In this document: positions 43,485 through 52,920 of the stretch, in pieces | How positions within the stretch are numbered: position 1 is the stretch's first letter | How the letters are laid out: each line of letters starts with the position of its first letter | Source of the DNA: Sphingobacterium paucimobilis HER1398 | Lineage (GTDB): Bacteria > Bacteroidota > Bacteroidia > Sphingobacteriales > Sphingobacteriaceae | Direction of reading: 5' to 3' | Length of the DNA: 64,000 nucleotides | Assembly (NCBI RefSeq): GCF_000416985.1 | Contig: NZ_ATDL01000018.1 | Coordinates: forward strand, 157,980-221,979 | Translations under genes and position numbers: made by a program | The notes under the pieces: generated by a model | Database searches by the model: none | What the model was told of the DNA's origin: nothing | What the model saw: the letters and a program-made list of their open reading frames with translations, nothing else

Positions 43485-43493
43485 TTAACTTCT

Positions 43494-46400
43494 TCACCGC
43501 CTAATCACAAAATATCCTTTCTCTCTTTTCCATACGCCGTTATCTTTCAGATCCAGATAATAGAAATAGGTACCATCACGGCTTTCCTTACCAGTGAATA
43601 CGTTGTCCCTATTGTTGTAACCAATGATTTCTGCGAGTACCGCACCGCTCTTATCAAAGATGGTCACCTTATTTTCCGGATAATCTTGTATACCCTCGAT
43701 GGTCAAGAAATCGTTGATACCATCCCCATTTGGTGATAATGCTTTATGCAAAACAATTGGCAGTTTAGCACCAGCGCCTGCAACCACCCGTACCGTAACA
43801 GTAACTGCTGCCGCAGCCTCGTGATTAGCATCTCCAAGCTGAGTTGCTGTAATCTGGAAGGTTCCTAGGCGATGAACCCTAAGTTCCGTGCCAGATACCG
43901 TAGCGATGGAAGGATCATCAACAAAGAGACTGACCGGTAAGCCAGCATCCGAGTGTACATCCAACGATACTGTCCCTGCATCACGCCCCAGTTCTTCAGG
44001 AGCACTGAAACTGATGACCTGCTTGGCTTTTTTAATCGTCAGCTTAGCGGTCTCCGAAGCATTTTCATAGTTCCTACCCCCATCGATAATAGCCGTAACC
44101 ACATATTCGCCAGCTTCCGTCTGTTCATTATTCGTATAGCTCACCGATATACCGCTAGGCATCTCCCCCTTGATAACCATCACTTTAACATCACCATCAT
44201 AAGTAAAACTTGTGTCATCGAAGCGGATACCTGTAAGTATAGCTTTAGAAATAGCAAAATCAGCTCCCGTAAAGTCTATAGCGTAATTAGCACCTGCGCT
44301 TAAATCGCCCTGCCCAATCGGGTAGGCTCCCACATTCTCCCCTACTGTTCTGCTCAATGCACCACTTAGGATGCTGTTGTCATCCGTACCTTGATAACCC
44401 GAAACCGTATAAGTCAGCACAGGATCAGCTTCGCCGTACACTTTGCCCTGTCCACTGGCAGCAGTTACCGTCAGCGTAACTTTAGAAATAGCAAAATCAG
44501 CACTTGTAAAATCTATATTATAATTACTGCCCGCGTTTAAATTACCTTGACCAATCGCATAAGCACCTACATCCTCGCCTACTGTTCTGCTCAATGCACC
44601 ACTTAGGATACTGTTGTCATCCGTACCTTGATAACCCGAAACCATATAAGTCAGCACAGGATCGGCTTCACCATACACTTTGCCCTGTCCGCTCGCAGCA
44701 GTTACCGTCAGTGTAGCAGCCTCAATCTTGAGCGTGACTGTCAAGTCTTTGTCCTGTCCACAACCCGAAAGTGTAACCGTAACGGTATAAGTTCCTACAT
44801 TTACCGCTTCTGTAACCACAGCACCGGCTTCGTCCTTGATTTCGTACGCAGCAGTAACACCCTGTGGGAGATCTGTTGCTAGTATCATATGCACGCCCCC
44901 ATTATAAGTAACATCTGCATCTTCAAACACTACATTGTCATAATTGACCTGTTCGCACTGATACTCATAAGCCCCCATATCAATAGCCTCTCCTCTAAAT
45001 CTCCTTTCACCTGCCAAGTCCCTTCCCCAAGATTCATTTTCAGCTTCGGGCATTAATAATGGATTAGTCGAAGGTGCTGCGTCATGCAGTAGGTTCCAAT
45101 AGACCTGTGCATTCCCTGCATCCTGAGCTTGACTAGATTCCTTTAATTTGAAATCCCCTTCCTGCTCATTTCTAAACGGGCTTTCCGCGGTAATTATATT
45201 TCCTCCACCATCAGTCCACACTATACTTTCATAATCATCATCTCCAATGAGTAAAGTATTTTTCAGTTCCGACACTCCTATTTTACTCCACTCATCATCC
45301 ACCAATATACTATTGGACAGCAAAAATGTCGTTCCAAAAAAGCCAAATAATGATGAGCCACTGATCGATTGGTTGTCATACATCGTCAAATTTGAGAAAT
45401 TTCCTTTTCCCTCAGCTCCCCAGAAAACTATTGCTGCTCCATATTCAGAGGTATTATGACAAATCAATATATTGTATAAAAAAGAATAGTTTTGGATGGC
45501 TTCCATTGCTATAGCTCCCGCATGTTTATCCGCGTGGTTTTGAGAGATCACTAAGTTTCTTAAGACTGGACAGGAATCATACAAGTGGATACCTCCACCA
45601 TTCCAACGTTTTATATAATTACTATTTATACGGATTGAAGACTGGCCACCTGTTGCATTTCCGCCATGAATCAAAAATCCATCCAGCAATGCCGTTCCTA
45701 CATATTCCGATGAAACCACCACATGATATGCATTATCCCCTTTCTCTGCTATCAAACCTATATCGCCACTTAGGATTGTGCTACTTTCCTTTGGCACACC
45801 ACCTGCGAGCACTTCTGGCATCACACGAGTGTCATCTAATGTTATTATATTATTTAATGGGTCAAAGCCTCCATACAATTGGACGTTCTCCACCATCAGG
45901 AAACTTTTATCTCGGTTATCCATTGGGTTAGCAGGATCGGCAATCCCGTCTTCCGGACTGTATTTGGGTAAATACGTTCCCTTTGCTACATATATCTTTA
46001 AAGGATTGTTTGCATCCCATAAGTTAGTTGCTTTATTATCGTTGGCCCATTTTAGCGCATCCGCCAATTCAGGTATAGCATTATCCCAGCTATTGCCCGA
46101 GCCGGTATAGCCCGCAGCAGTCTGATCTACGCTTTGGTTGACGTAGAGGATATTGTCCGCATTGGGAGTATATTGGACACCTTGATACTCATAGGCTCCC
46201 ATATCAATGGTATTATGATACAATCTTGGACTGCCAGCCAGATCCAGGTCATTGGCTAAATCGCCTTGATATAAGGTATTACTTCCCGCATCTATTGCCG
46301 GACTATTATCTGTCAAGCTATAATCACCATTAGCAGAGTCGGTAAAAACCTGTCCGATAGTAAGACCAGCTGCGCTAACATTCCCATTTGTCGTACTCGT

Positions 46401-49400
46401 TTCACCCTGTATCAAACTATACCCAATATTTTTTACCGGTGTTCCGATCATTGAGCTGTTACTATTATCGGCTTTTCTATTATCTAGAAAAACACTATTA
46501 CCTACATTAAAGTTCCGTTTTCCACCGTTGTAAGCGATGTAAGAATTTCCTCTATTCCCTACGACAGTACAGCTATGTAAAGCAATCGTATTTTCATGAT
46601 TGGTACCAAAAGGAGCTGATGTACTAATTGCTGCTCCATCATTCTTTGCTGTGTTTTTAGTCAGCTCAGATTTAGAAATCTCGACTCTAGAATACCCCCC
46701 ATCAGCACCTGAAAAAATGCCACCTCCCTGTAAGTTGGAGTGATTCTCACTAACTCTTACTAGACTGATATTCAGCAAAGACGAGGCCCCTGTTGTAGCA
46801 TTCGTAAATGCGTCTGAAAAGATCCCTCCCCCAAAACCACCAGAATAGTTTCCGCTAACAGCTCCATGTTCGAATATTATACCAGAAGCTGAAGTTTTAG
46901 TGCTATTATTAGGGCTATAATAAGATTTACTATAAATTCCACCACCGTTACCTACCGCATAGTTTTCTATTACATGGACATTTTTCAATATTATTTCAGA
47001 ATGTGGAGACTTAGAAATCGCAAATGGTGCATAAGCATAGGAGTAAATGCCACCTCCCTCACTATCAGTCGAATTCCCACTAATCCTCGAGTTATTTAAG
47101 GTCAGGGTAATCTTTCCCGAAGTTGAAAGATAAAATCCACCCCCTGCGTTTCTAGAAACAGTTGTATTCACCCAAATATCCCCACTACCATTGGCGTTAC
47201 CTCCGGTTATCTCAAATCCATCTATAAAAACATTTAAGTCCCGATCGTCACCTGAAGCCATCACTACGTGATATGCATTTTCATCATTATTTTGAATGCT
47301 TAGACTAGTCCCTAGTCCGTTTACAATATCATTTTCGTCCAAATCTCCACTCAGTATAGTTCCCGTCGCCCCTATTGCGGATAGTACCCGCTCCGTTGGG
47401 TTTGACTCTACCCCTACAAATCCCCCGTAGAGATGTACATTCTCCACCATCAAAAAGGTATTGTCACGCCCTTGGTCCGTACCGTAGTTTGCACCATCTT
47501 CGGGAGAATACTTCGGCCTGTAGGTACCTTTGGCGACGTAAATCTTTAAAGGATTATTGGTATCCCATAAGTTAGCTGCTTTATTATCGTTGGCCCATTT
47601 CAAAGCATCCGCCAGTTCGGGTATGGCGTTAGCCCAGCTATCTCCCGAACCCGTATAGCCCGCAGCGATCTGACCGACGCTTTGGTTGACGTAGAGGATA
47701 TTGTCCGCATTGGGAGTATATTGGACACCTTGATACTCATAAGCTCCCATATCGATAGCTGAGCCAAACAAACGAGGATTGCCCGCCAAGTCTTTATCAA
47801 CTGTCAAATCTCCATTACCTTTGTCCGTATCGGTATAGTAGTTATTCTTTCCCGCATCAGTGGCAGGGCTACCGCTTTGCAAACTATAATCACCATTTGC
47901 CATATCTGCAAACAAAGGATCGGCATCTATATTATTACCGCCGTCTGTACCAAAAGCAGAAGCCCAGCTCGTACTACCACCACTGCCCTGTACTAAGCTG
48001 GTATAAAACTCTGGGCTACTGCTTTGATTGAATATATTGTCAACCGTAGTACCATCCGTTTTGGTATTGCCCCAAATAATGCTGTTATAAACTTTAGGTG
48101 AAGAAGAATAATGATTAAGCATCCCTCCTCCACTAGTGCCTGTTTTATTGTTGGCAATGGTTACATTGGTTAAAACAGGGGAAGAAGAAAAATTATACAT
48201 CCCACCACCCCATTCATTTGCTGTATTACCACTAAGCGTTACATTCGTCAACAAAGGTGAAGAAGAAGAAGAATTATACATCCCACCGCCATTAAAACTT
48301 GCTGTATTATCACTAATCAAAACATTCGTCAACTTAGGTGAAGAAGAAGAATTACACATCCCTCCTCCAAGAACAGCTGCTGTATTACCTCTAATGGTTA
48401 CATTCGTCAACAAAGGTGAAGAACTAACATTACACATCCCACCGCCAGCTGAATTTGCTGTATTACCGCTAATCAAAACATTCGTCAACAAAGGTGAAGA
48501 ACTAAGATTATACATTCCCCCTCCTTCAACAGCTGCTATATTATCGTTAATCATAACATCTGTCAACTTAGGTGAAGAAGAAGAATTATACATCCCTCCT
48601 CCAAGAACAGCTGCTGTATTACCATTAATCGTTACATTCGTCAACAAAGGCGAAGAACTAAGATTATTAAACATCCCACCGCCGGAATTATTTGCTGTAT
48701 TACCCCTAATCGTTACATTCGTCAACAAAGGCGAAGAACTAAGATTATACATTCCTCCGCCAACTGAATTTGCTATATTACCGCTAATCGATACATTCGT
48801 CAACAAAGGTGAAGAACTAATATTATATATCCCTCCGCCATAGTCTTGAGCAATATTTTTTCCATAAACCTGTAGAGAGCTAGTTCCGTTAGCATTTCCT
48901 CCTTGAATACTAAAGCCATCCAACAAGGCATTGCCTACGTCTCCTACTGAAACTACTACATGGTAGGCATTGTCGGTATCATCATCAGGCACACCCAGAT
49001 CACCGCTTAGTACGGTGCCACCCGCCGGAGCGCCCTGCACACCCGGGAGAATACGCTCGTGGTTCAGGTCGGAGATGCCGTTTGCAGGGTAAAAACCACC
49101 GTACAGCTGTACATTATTGACCATTAAAAAAGCATTGTCAGGCCCCTGGTCGGTTCCGTACTTTGCACCATCTTCAGGCGAATACTTAGGCTTGTATATG
49201 CCTTTGGCTACGTAGATCTTTAAAGGATTGCTGGCACCCCATAAGTTAGTTGCTTTATTATCGTTGGCCCATTTTAGCGCATCCGCCAATTCAGGTATAG
49301 CATTTACCCAACTATCTCCCGAACCGGTATAGCCCCCAGCGGTCTGATCGACGCTTTTGTCGACGTAGAGAATATTCTCTGCACTGGGGATAAAAACAAC

Positions 49401-49520
49401 CGGAGTCAACGCCGTTTCTTGAAGCTCACGCTCGCCATTTATCCCTGCCAGAAGAGGTTGTACCAATAGAAAGCATAAGCTCCCTATCAACGAAATAATA
49501 ACCTTGTAATAATAACTCAT
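43494..49520 (-). CDS. Giant T9SS type-B surface protein with parallel beta-helix and MBG domains
   Basis: A 2008-residue secreted protein from the ATG at 49,520 (MSYYYKV); a longer frame would need a TTG. After the signal peptide come three homologous modules, each opening with NILYV(D/N)(K/Q)SV..AGYTGSGDSW and LADALKWANDN and closing with AIDMGAYEYQ (choice-of-anchor Q-type polymorphic outer-membrane repeats forming parallel beta-helices). Module 1 contains about nine tandem 26-residue units (SSSPLLTNVTIxGNTAxxxGGGMYN). Towards the C-terminus are two tandem 79-residue MBG-type units (TAASGQGKVYGEADPVLTY), an Ig-like part and a type-B sorting domain (ALSPNGDGINDFLTIEG ... VWKREKGYFVIRR) closely like that of the 38,124 gene. 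Likely adhesin or surface scaffold. Confidence 0.87.
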   Translation of the reverse strand: MSYYYKVIISLIGSLCFLLVQPLLAGINGERELQETALTPVVFIPSAENILYVDKSVDQTAGGYTGSGDSWVNAIPELADALKWANDNKATNLWGASNPLKIYVAKGIYKPKYSPEDGAKYGTDQGPDNAFLMVNNVQLYGGFYPANGISDLNHERILPGVQGAPAGGTVLSGDLGVPDDDTDNAYHVVVSVGDVGNALLDGFSIQGGNANGTSSLQVYGKNIAQDYGGGIYNISSSPLLTNVSISGNIANSVGGGMYNLSSSPLLTNVTIRGNTANNSGGGMFNNLSSSPLLTNVTINGNTAAVLGGGMYNSSSSPKLTDVMINDNIAAVEGGGMYNLSSSPLLTNVLISGNTANSAGGGMCNVSSSPLLTNVTIRGNTAAVLGGGMCNSSSSPKLTNVLISDNTASFNGGGMYNSSSSSPLLTNVTLSGNTANEWGGGMYNFSSSPVLTNVTIANNKTGTSGGGMLNHYSSSPKVYNSIIWGNTKTDGTTVDNIFNQSSSPEFYTSLVQGSGGSTSWASAFGTDGGNNIDADPLFADMANGDYSLQSGSPATDAGKNNYYTDTDKGNGDLTVDKDLAGNPRLFGSAIDMGAYEYQGVQYTPNADNILYVNQSVGQIAAGYTGSGDSWANAIPELADALKWANDNKAANLWDTNNPLKIYVAKGTYRPKYSPEDGANYGTDQGRDNTFLMVENVHLYGGFVGVESNPTERVLSAIGATGTILSGDLDENDIVNGLGTSLSIQNNDENAYHVVMASGDDRDLNVFIDGFEITGGNANGSGDIWVNTTVSRNAGGGFYLSTSGKITLTLNNSRISGNSTDSEGGGIYSYAYAPFAISKSPHSEIILKNVHVIENYAVGNGGGIYSKSYYSPNNSTKTSASGIIFEHGAVSGNYSGGFGGGIFSDAFTNATTGASSLLNISLVRVSENHSNLQGGGIFSGADGGYSRVEISKSELTKNTAKNDGAAISTSAPFGTNHENTIALHSCTVVGNRGNSYIAYNGGKRNFNVGNSVFLDNRKADNSNSSMIGTPVKNIGYSLIQGETSTTNGNVSAAGLTIGQVFTDSANGDYSLTDNSPAIDAGSNTLYQGDLANDLDLAGSPRLYHNTIDMGAYEYQGVQYTPNADNILYVNQSVDQTAAGYTGSGNSWDNAIPELADALKWANDNKATNLWDANNPLKIYVAKGTYLPKYSPEDGIADPANPMDNRDKSFLMVENVQLYGGFDPLNNIITLDDTRVMPEVLAGGVPKESSTILSGDIGLIAEKGDNAYHVVVSSEYVGTALLDGFLIHGGNATGGQSSIRINSNYIKRWNGGGIHLYDSCPVLRNLVISQNHADKHAGAIAMEAIQNYSFLYNILICHNTSEYGAAIVFWGAEGKGNFSNLTMYDNQSISGSSLFGFFGTTFLLSNSILVDDEWSKIGVSELKNTLLIGDDDYESIVWTDGGGNIITAESPFRNEQEGDFKLKESSQAQDAGNAQVYWNLLHDAAPSTNPLLMPEAENESWGRDLAGERRFRGEAIDMGAYEYQCEQVNYDNVVFEDADVTYNGGVHMILATDLPQGVTAAYEIKDEAGAVVTEAVNVGTYTVTVTLSGCGQDKDLTVTLKIEAATLTVTAASGQGKVYGEADPVLTYMVSGYQGTDDNSILSGALSRTVGEDVGAYAIGQGNLNAGSNYNIDFTSADFAISKVTLTVTAASGQGKVYGEADPVLTYTVSGYQGTDDNSILSGALSRTVGENVGAYPIGQGDLSAGANYAIDFTGADFAISKAILTGIRFDDTSFTYDGDVKVMVIKGEMPSGISVSYTNNEQTEAGEYVVTAIIDGGRNYENASETAKLTIKKAKQVISFSAPEELGRDAGTVSLDVHSDAGLPVSLFVDDPSIATVSGTELRVHRLGTFQITATQLGDANHEAAAAVTVTVRVVAGAGAKLPIVLHKALSPNGDGINDFLTIEGIQDYPENKVTIFDKSGAVLAEIIGYNNRDNVFTGKESRDGTYFYYLDLKDNGVWKREKGYFVIRR
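44236..44709 (-). repeat. Two tandem 237-bp repeats encoding MBG units
   Basis: Corresponding points recur 237 bp apart (for example GATAACCC at 44,393 and 44,630), that is 79 codons, with few changes between copies. Recent tandem duplication inside the giant cargo gene. Confidence 0.75.
48100..48840 (-). repeat. Tandem 78-bp repeats encoding beta-helix coils
   Basis: About nine units of 26 codons encode SSSP-LLTNVTI-GNTA-GGG coils. The stretch ATTCGTCAACAAAGG recurs on the plus strand in most units. Such near-identical DNA should recombine and change coil number between strains. Confidence 0.75.
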
Positions 49521-49755
49521 AAGAATAGGATAACAATCTACTAATACCGTCAAAACTACTGCATCTGAACACCTATACCGCTATACCTTTTGGCTAGTTT
49601 TGTAAATAAACCGCTCATTATCGCCTTTCAGAGCCGTTAGACTGCCTATACCATGGTCTATTTAATTACCTGTTATGCCGAACCTGATTGTGTGAACAGT
49701 TTTGTATCCTCTTAAATTCTTTCTATGTTTGGCTTCCGATTCTGACAATTATTTT

Positions 49756-51222
49756 ATGAAATATCCATGTAGCATAAAGCCTATTATGAATATCCTTTGG
49801 GAGTATCTATCTTTTTCAGTACAGGCATTTTTACTGGCCATTTTCGTACTACTTTCAAGCTCAAGCGACAGCCGGGCAAGCAGCATGGACTCCTTAAAGA
49901 TTACCCAGCTTAGCTACCGGCCTTTGCACACCCACTCCGATCTATACCGCGCCCAGGACAGCTCTGGCGACACCTGGGTAAGAGGCCATATCGCCGACAG
50001 CCTCCTTCATCACGTCGTTCTGTTTCAGAACCGCTCCATTCATATAATGGACTACGATCTATATGCCTATGAGGGAGGACAGTTGATACGCTTAAAGAAA
50101 AATGTAGACCGCAACGGCCTGCAGGTCCAAACCCGATACCCGGTATATTATTACATACCATCTGCAACCGAATATTACATCAATATCAGAAAATCGGATC
50201 CCCATGAACTGCAACTATTCAACAATGAAATTGGCCGGTTTGGTCAATCGGCTTCGCTTATTGTCCTATACTTCAGCATGTATTATGGGCTTGCGATAAT
50301 GGTTATTCTCTTCAACATTGTTTTTTACCTCATATTTATCGACCCACGGTTTATCACCTATGCTTTATTACAGCTCTCCATCTTCCTGACCTTCTTTTAT
50401 GAGGACGGGATGTTTTACTACTTCTCCAACCAGGAATGGATATTACCCTATTTTTCCATCTGGAACACCTCTGCTTCCTGTCTGTTAGCGGCAATATTCA
50501 CCTATTATTTTCTCGATCTTAGGCAGCATATTCCATTTTTCGGGAAGCTAATCGCTATATCCGCAATCAGTCTATTATCAACGGCTTCCCTTTATAGCTA
50601 TACCGATTGGTGGGGCTTCAACCTTATATCATTACTTATTCGCTTTGCCCTTCCTGCCTTTTGTTTCTATCAGGCCGGCAAGCTTTTCAAGACCAGTCCT
50701 TACGCCCGTTTTTTACTCATCAATTTTGGTCTACTCGTTTTTGTTGGGATCGGGTATGCATTATACCGTCGTTATGACTTCAACTTTTTATCAATCTTCA
50801 ATATACATACGCTACGGCTTACAAGTGCCATCGAAATTGTCGCCATCAGCTTTGCGCTCATTTTTAAGGTACGGACCCTTCGTGAAGAAAACGCACGTTA
50901 CAAAACAGAACTTAGACATTACCTGTCGCTCTTAAGGCTGGATAAAGAACTTGAGTATGAAAAAAACAAACAAGAAACCTCCACTTACACGCTGAGTGCA
51001 CCGACAGATCGGGATCAATTTATGATCGAAGAAATACAAGCGCAATTTCAATTGACCGATCGCGAAGTAGAGGTTCTTCACCATATCTGGAAAGGCGACT
51101 CCAATAAAGAAATAGCCGAACGTTTATTTATATCGGTTCACACGGTGAAATACCATGTAGGCAAACTCTATGTCAAGTTAGATGTCAGCACAAGAAGTGA
51201 GGTACGTTCGTTAAAACCCTAG
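49756..51222 (+). CDS. 7TM-DISM-like membrane protein with LuxR-type DNA-binding domain
   Basis: A one-protein sensor-regulator of about 488 residues from the ATG at 49,756 (a further ATG at 49,786 is also possible; the earlier TTG is unlikely). An N-terminal hydrophobic segment (FLLAIFVLLSS) leads to an extracytoplasmic domain (about 45-165), then seven hydrophobic segments (about 170-370, for example MYYGLAIMVILFNIVFYLIF), the 7TMR-DISM pattern. A short coiled coil (VRTLREENARYKTELRHYLS) joins a C-terminal LuxR helix-turn-helix: LTDREVEVLHHIWKGDSNKE, IAERLFISVHTVKYHVGKLY. It reads an envelope signal and presumably controls transcription directly. It is divergent from the giant cargo gene, an attractive candidate target. 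Confidence 0.85.
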   Translation: MKYPCSIKPIMNILWEYLSFSVQAFLLAIFVLLSSSSDSRASSMDSLKITQLSYRPLHTHSDLYRAQDSSGDTWVRGHIADSLLHHVVLFQNRSIHIMDYDLYAYEGGQLIRLKKNVDRNGLQVQTRYPVYYYIPSATEYYINIRKSDPHELQLFNNEIGRFGQSASLIVLYFSMYYGLAIMVILFNIVFYLIFIDPRFITYALLQLSIFLTFFYEDGMFYYFSNQEWILPYFSIWNTSASCLLAAIFTYYFLDLRQHIPFFGKLIAISAISLLSTASLYSYTDWWGFNLISLLIRFALPAFCFYQAGKLFKTSPYARFLLINFGLLVFVGIGYALYRRYDFNFLSIFNIHTLRLTSAIEIVAISFALIFKVRTLREENARYKTELRHYLSLLRLDKELEYEKNKQETSTYTLSAPTDRDQFMIEEIQAQFQLTDREVEVLHHIWKGDSNKEIAERLFISVHTVKYHVGKLYVKLDVSTRSEVRSLKP

Positions 51223-51253
51223 TCAATAGCTGTCTTATTACCTACGCTTCGCT

Positions 51254-52228
51254 CTAATCTGTACAGCTCACCTTCACATTCCGCAGGCCCCATCCCTCCT
51301 CTTTCAGTGTGGGGATGTTCGTGAGAAATGCCTTTACCTGACTGGAGTAGCGGCCTCCACTGGCACACAGTTTTGTACTGTACTTGCCCTGTTCGCCAAA
51401 CAGTATCGCATATACCTTCTCGTCCAGCCGGAGCCATTCGCTCTTATCGATCGGATACTGTACATAGAGCATGTTGATCCGTACATTCCTGCTTGTCTTG
51501 ACAAACCATCCCCCTAGGAGCCATTTATTCAACATCTTAGGTTCAAATCGTGGCAACAGGCATTTCTCGCCATTGGTAAGGATAGCAAAGTAGTTCTTAT
51601 TTTCATACAGGATAAAGACGATATCATACAGCCGTATCATACCTCCTTCTAATGACACTGTTGGATTCAGCTGTTTGCGCAGCTGCTTGAGCAGCATATT
51701 CGGTTGTCGGTACGCACGCCACCAAGAGACTACTCCCTCATCCTGCTTAGGTACAATATCCGGCATAGTCTCCTTGTAAATACGGTACTGCGGCCAGTAG
51801 TAGAAAAACAGGGCGGTAAGAACCAGTGGCAACAGCAGAAATGGAAAATCTTGCTTCCAGTAGGTTGTATCAGAAAAGATATCACGCATGCCTACCTTCC
51901 CCTCGGTCGCAACCATTACGAGTACCTGGAGCAACACTCTGTGGACAAGGACAGGTGGGGTCACCGCAAACAGCAGATAGTTGGCCAGTAACTTAATATC
52001 CGACTCGACATCGCTGGTTACCTTACCGGACACAATAGCATTATATGCCCCATTGATCATGCAGACATAGAGCATCATCAACGCGACGGTACCGACATAC
52101 ATCCCCATAAAGATTGGTGAAGCAGTACGCTCCCACGGAACAAATAACTTGACCGATACATTGATCAAGTATGCGGCCAACATGCACCATAGCAATAATA
52201 ACAGAATCGTGAGGATGTGTCGTATCAT
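51254..52228 (-). CDS. Membrane protein with LytTR-like C-terminal domain
   Basis: About 324 residues from the ATG at 52,228; a GTG start 15 codons upstream is possible. Four hydrophobic segments span residues about 3-25, 38-60, 90-115 and 130-150. The C-terminal part from about residue 200 (GGMIRLYDIVFILYENKNYF, AILTNGEKCLLPRFEPKMLN, FVKTSRNVRINMLYV) follows the LytTR DNA-binding pattern: a first strand ending in a D-I-x-x-x-x motif, the dG-turn, and a F-x-x-x-x-R-x-x-x-x-N strand. LytTR proteins bind direct repeats about 21 bp apart. It is convergent with the LuxR-type gene. The domain call is from pattern alone and is moderate. Confidence 0.6.
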   Translation of the reverse strand: MIRHILTILLLLLWCMLAAYLINVSVKLFVPWERTASPIFMGMYVGTVALMMLYVCMINGAYNAIVSGKVTSDVESDIKLLANYLLFAVTPPVLVHRVLLQVLVMVATEGKVGMRDIFSDTTYWKQDFPFLLLPLVLTALFFYYWPQYRIYKETMPDIVPKQDEGVVSWWRAYRQPNMLLKQLRKQLNPTVSLEGGMIRLYDIVFILYENKNYFAILTNGEKCLLPRFEPKMLNKWLLGGWFVKTSRNVRINMLYVQYPIDKSEWLRLDEKVYAILFGEQGKYSTKLCASGGRYSSQVKAFLTNIPTLKEEGWGLRNVKVSCTD

Positions 52229-52331
52229 ATCCAGTTTATATTGGTCAGTACTTCGCTCGTGTCCTATCTGCACAGAACAAACTGAGCACTAGTGAAATAC
52301 GAAGTTAACCATTTACCCTCGGATATGCCAA

Positions 52332-52359
52332 AAAAAATGTACAATATTATACATTTTTT
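52332..52359. promoter_or_regulatory. Inverted repeat between divergent genes
   Basis: AAAAAATGTA (52,332-52,341) and TACATTTTTT (52,350-52,359) are perfect complements with an 8-bp spacer. TTGTACAA immediately follows at 52,359-52,366. It lies between the membrane LytTR-like gene (start 52,228) and the GC-rich gene (start 52,496). It could be an operator or a terminator-like hairpin. Confidence 0.45.
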
Positions 52360-52495
52360 GTACAACAGCACAAAATCCCCCTTCAGAGGCGATCAATATC
52401 CGACAAATTTTGCATGATATTACTTTTTGCCGGCCAAACAGTTGTTTTTTAAGACTTTGCTTATTTACTTACCGTCTTATCAATACACAAACCCG

Positions 52496-52900
52496 ATGAA
52501 ACAGAACTTTGACAGCGTGGGCGTATCCGACATCGAGACCCAGATCCTGGGTCTCAGACCGAGCGAACGCCGCCTCGAAACCGACTACCTGCGCGCCCAG
52601 CCCGTGCAGTGGATCAACGAACATTTTGACCTGACGGACAGGCAGTCCGAGCAGCTCCAATCCATAGACAGCCTCTACCTGCAGCGCATCGCCGCAGGCG
52701 TAGCCGACAGCTGGGATCAAGGGCGGCTCATCACCTTCTACATGGAAGAGCCCACCGCCCGACAGATCGTCTACCAGAGTCCCAAGGACATTATCTTCTC
52801 ACGCCAATCCAAGCAGAGCCAGACCTTTGGCCGCCAGCCCTCCGAGGCACTGGAACAGGTCGCTATATGGATCAGGTATCGATTGCCCGGTACACAATAA
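52496..52900 (+). CDS. Hypothetical protein, GC-rich
   Basis: About 134 residues from ATG 52,496 (MKQNFDSVGV), preferred over a longer frame starting upstream because the extra residues look non-coding. Soluble, acidic, with no signal peptide. A helix-rich middle (DLTDRQSEQLQSIDSLYLQRIAAGVADSWDQG) is followed by ITFYMEEPTARQIVYQSPKDI. The local sequence is much richer in GC than the neighbouring AT-rich genes (the codons end in G or C far more often). I do not recognise the family. It ends 20 bp before the next gene and the two are probably an operon. Confidence 0.65.
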   Translation: MKQNFDSVGVSDIETQILGLRPSERRLETDYLRAQPVQWINEHFDLTDRQSEQLQSIDSLYLQRIAAGVADSWDQGRLITFYMEEPTARQIVYQSPKDIIFSRQSKQSQTFGRQPSEALEQVAIWIRYRLPGTQ

Positions 52901-52920
52901 ACCCTTAAACGACAAGCGAT

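Noticed and set aside
48136..48843. Long plus-strand frame over the beta-helix repeats
   Set aside because: It is antisense to the tandem 78-bp repeats and gives a periodic proline- and glutamate-rich peptide; a repeat shadow of the giant cargo gene.
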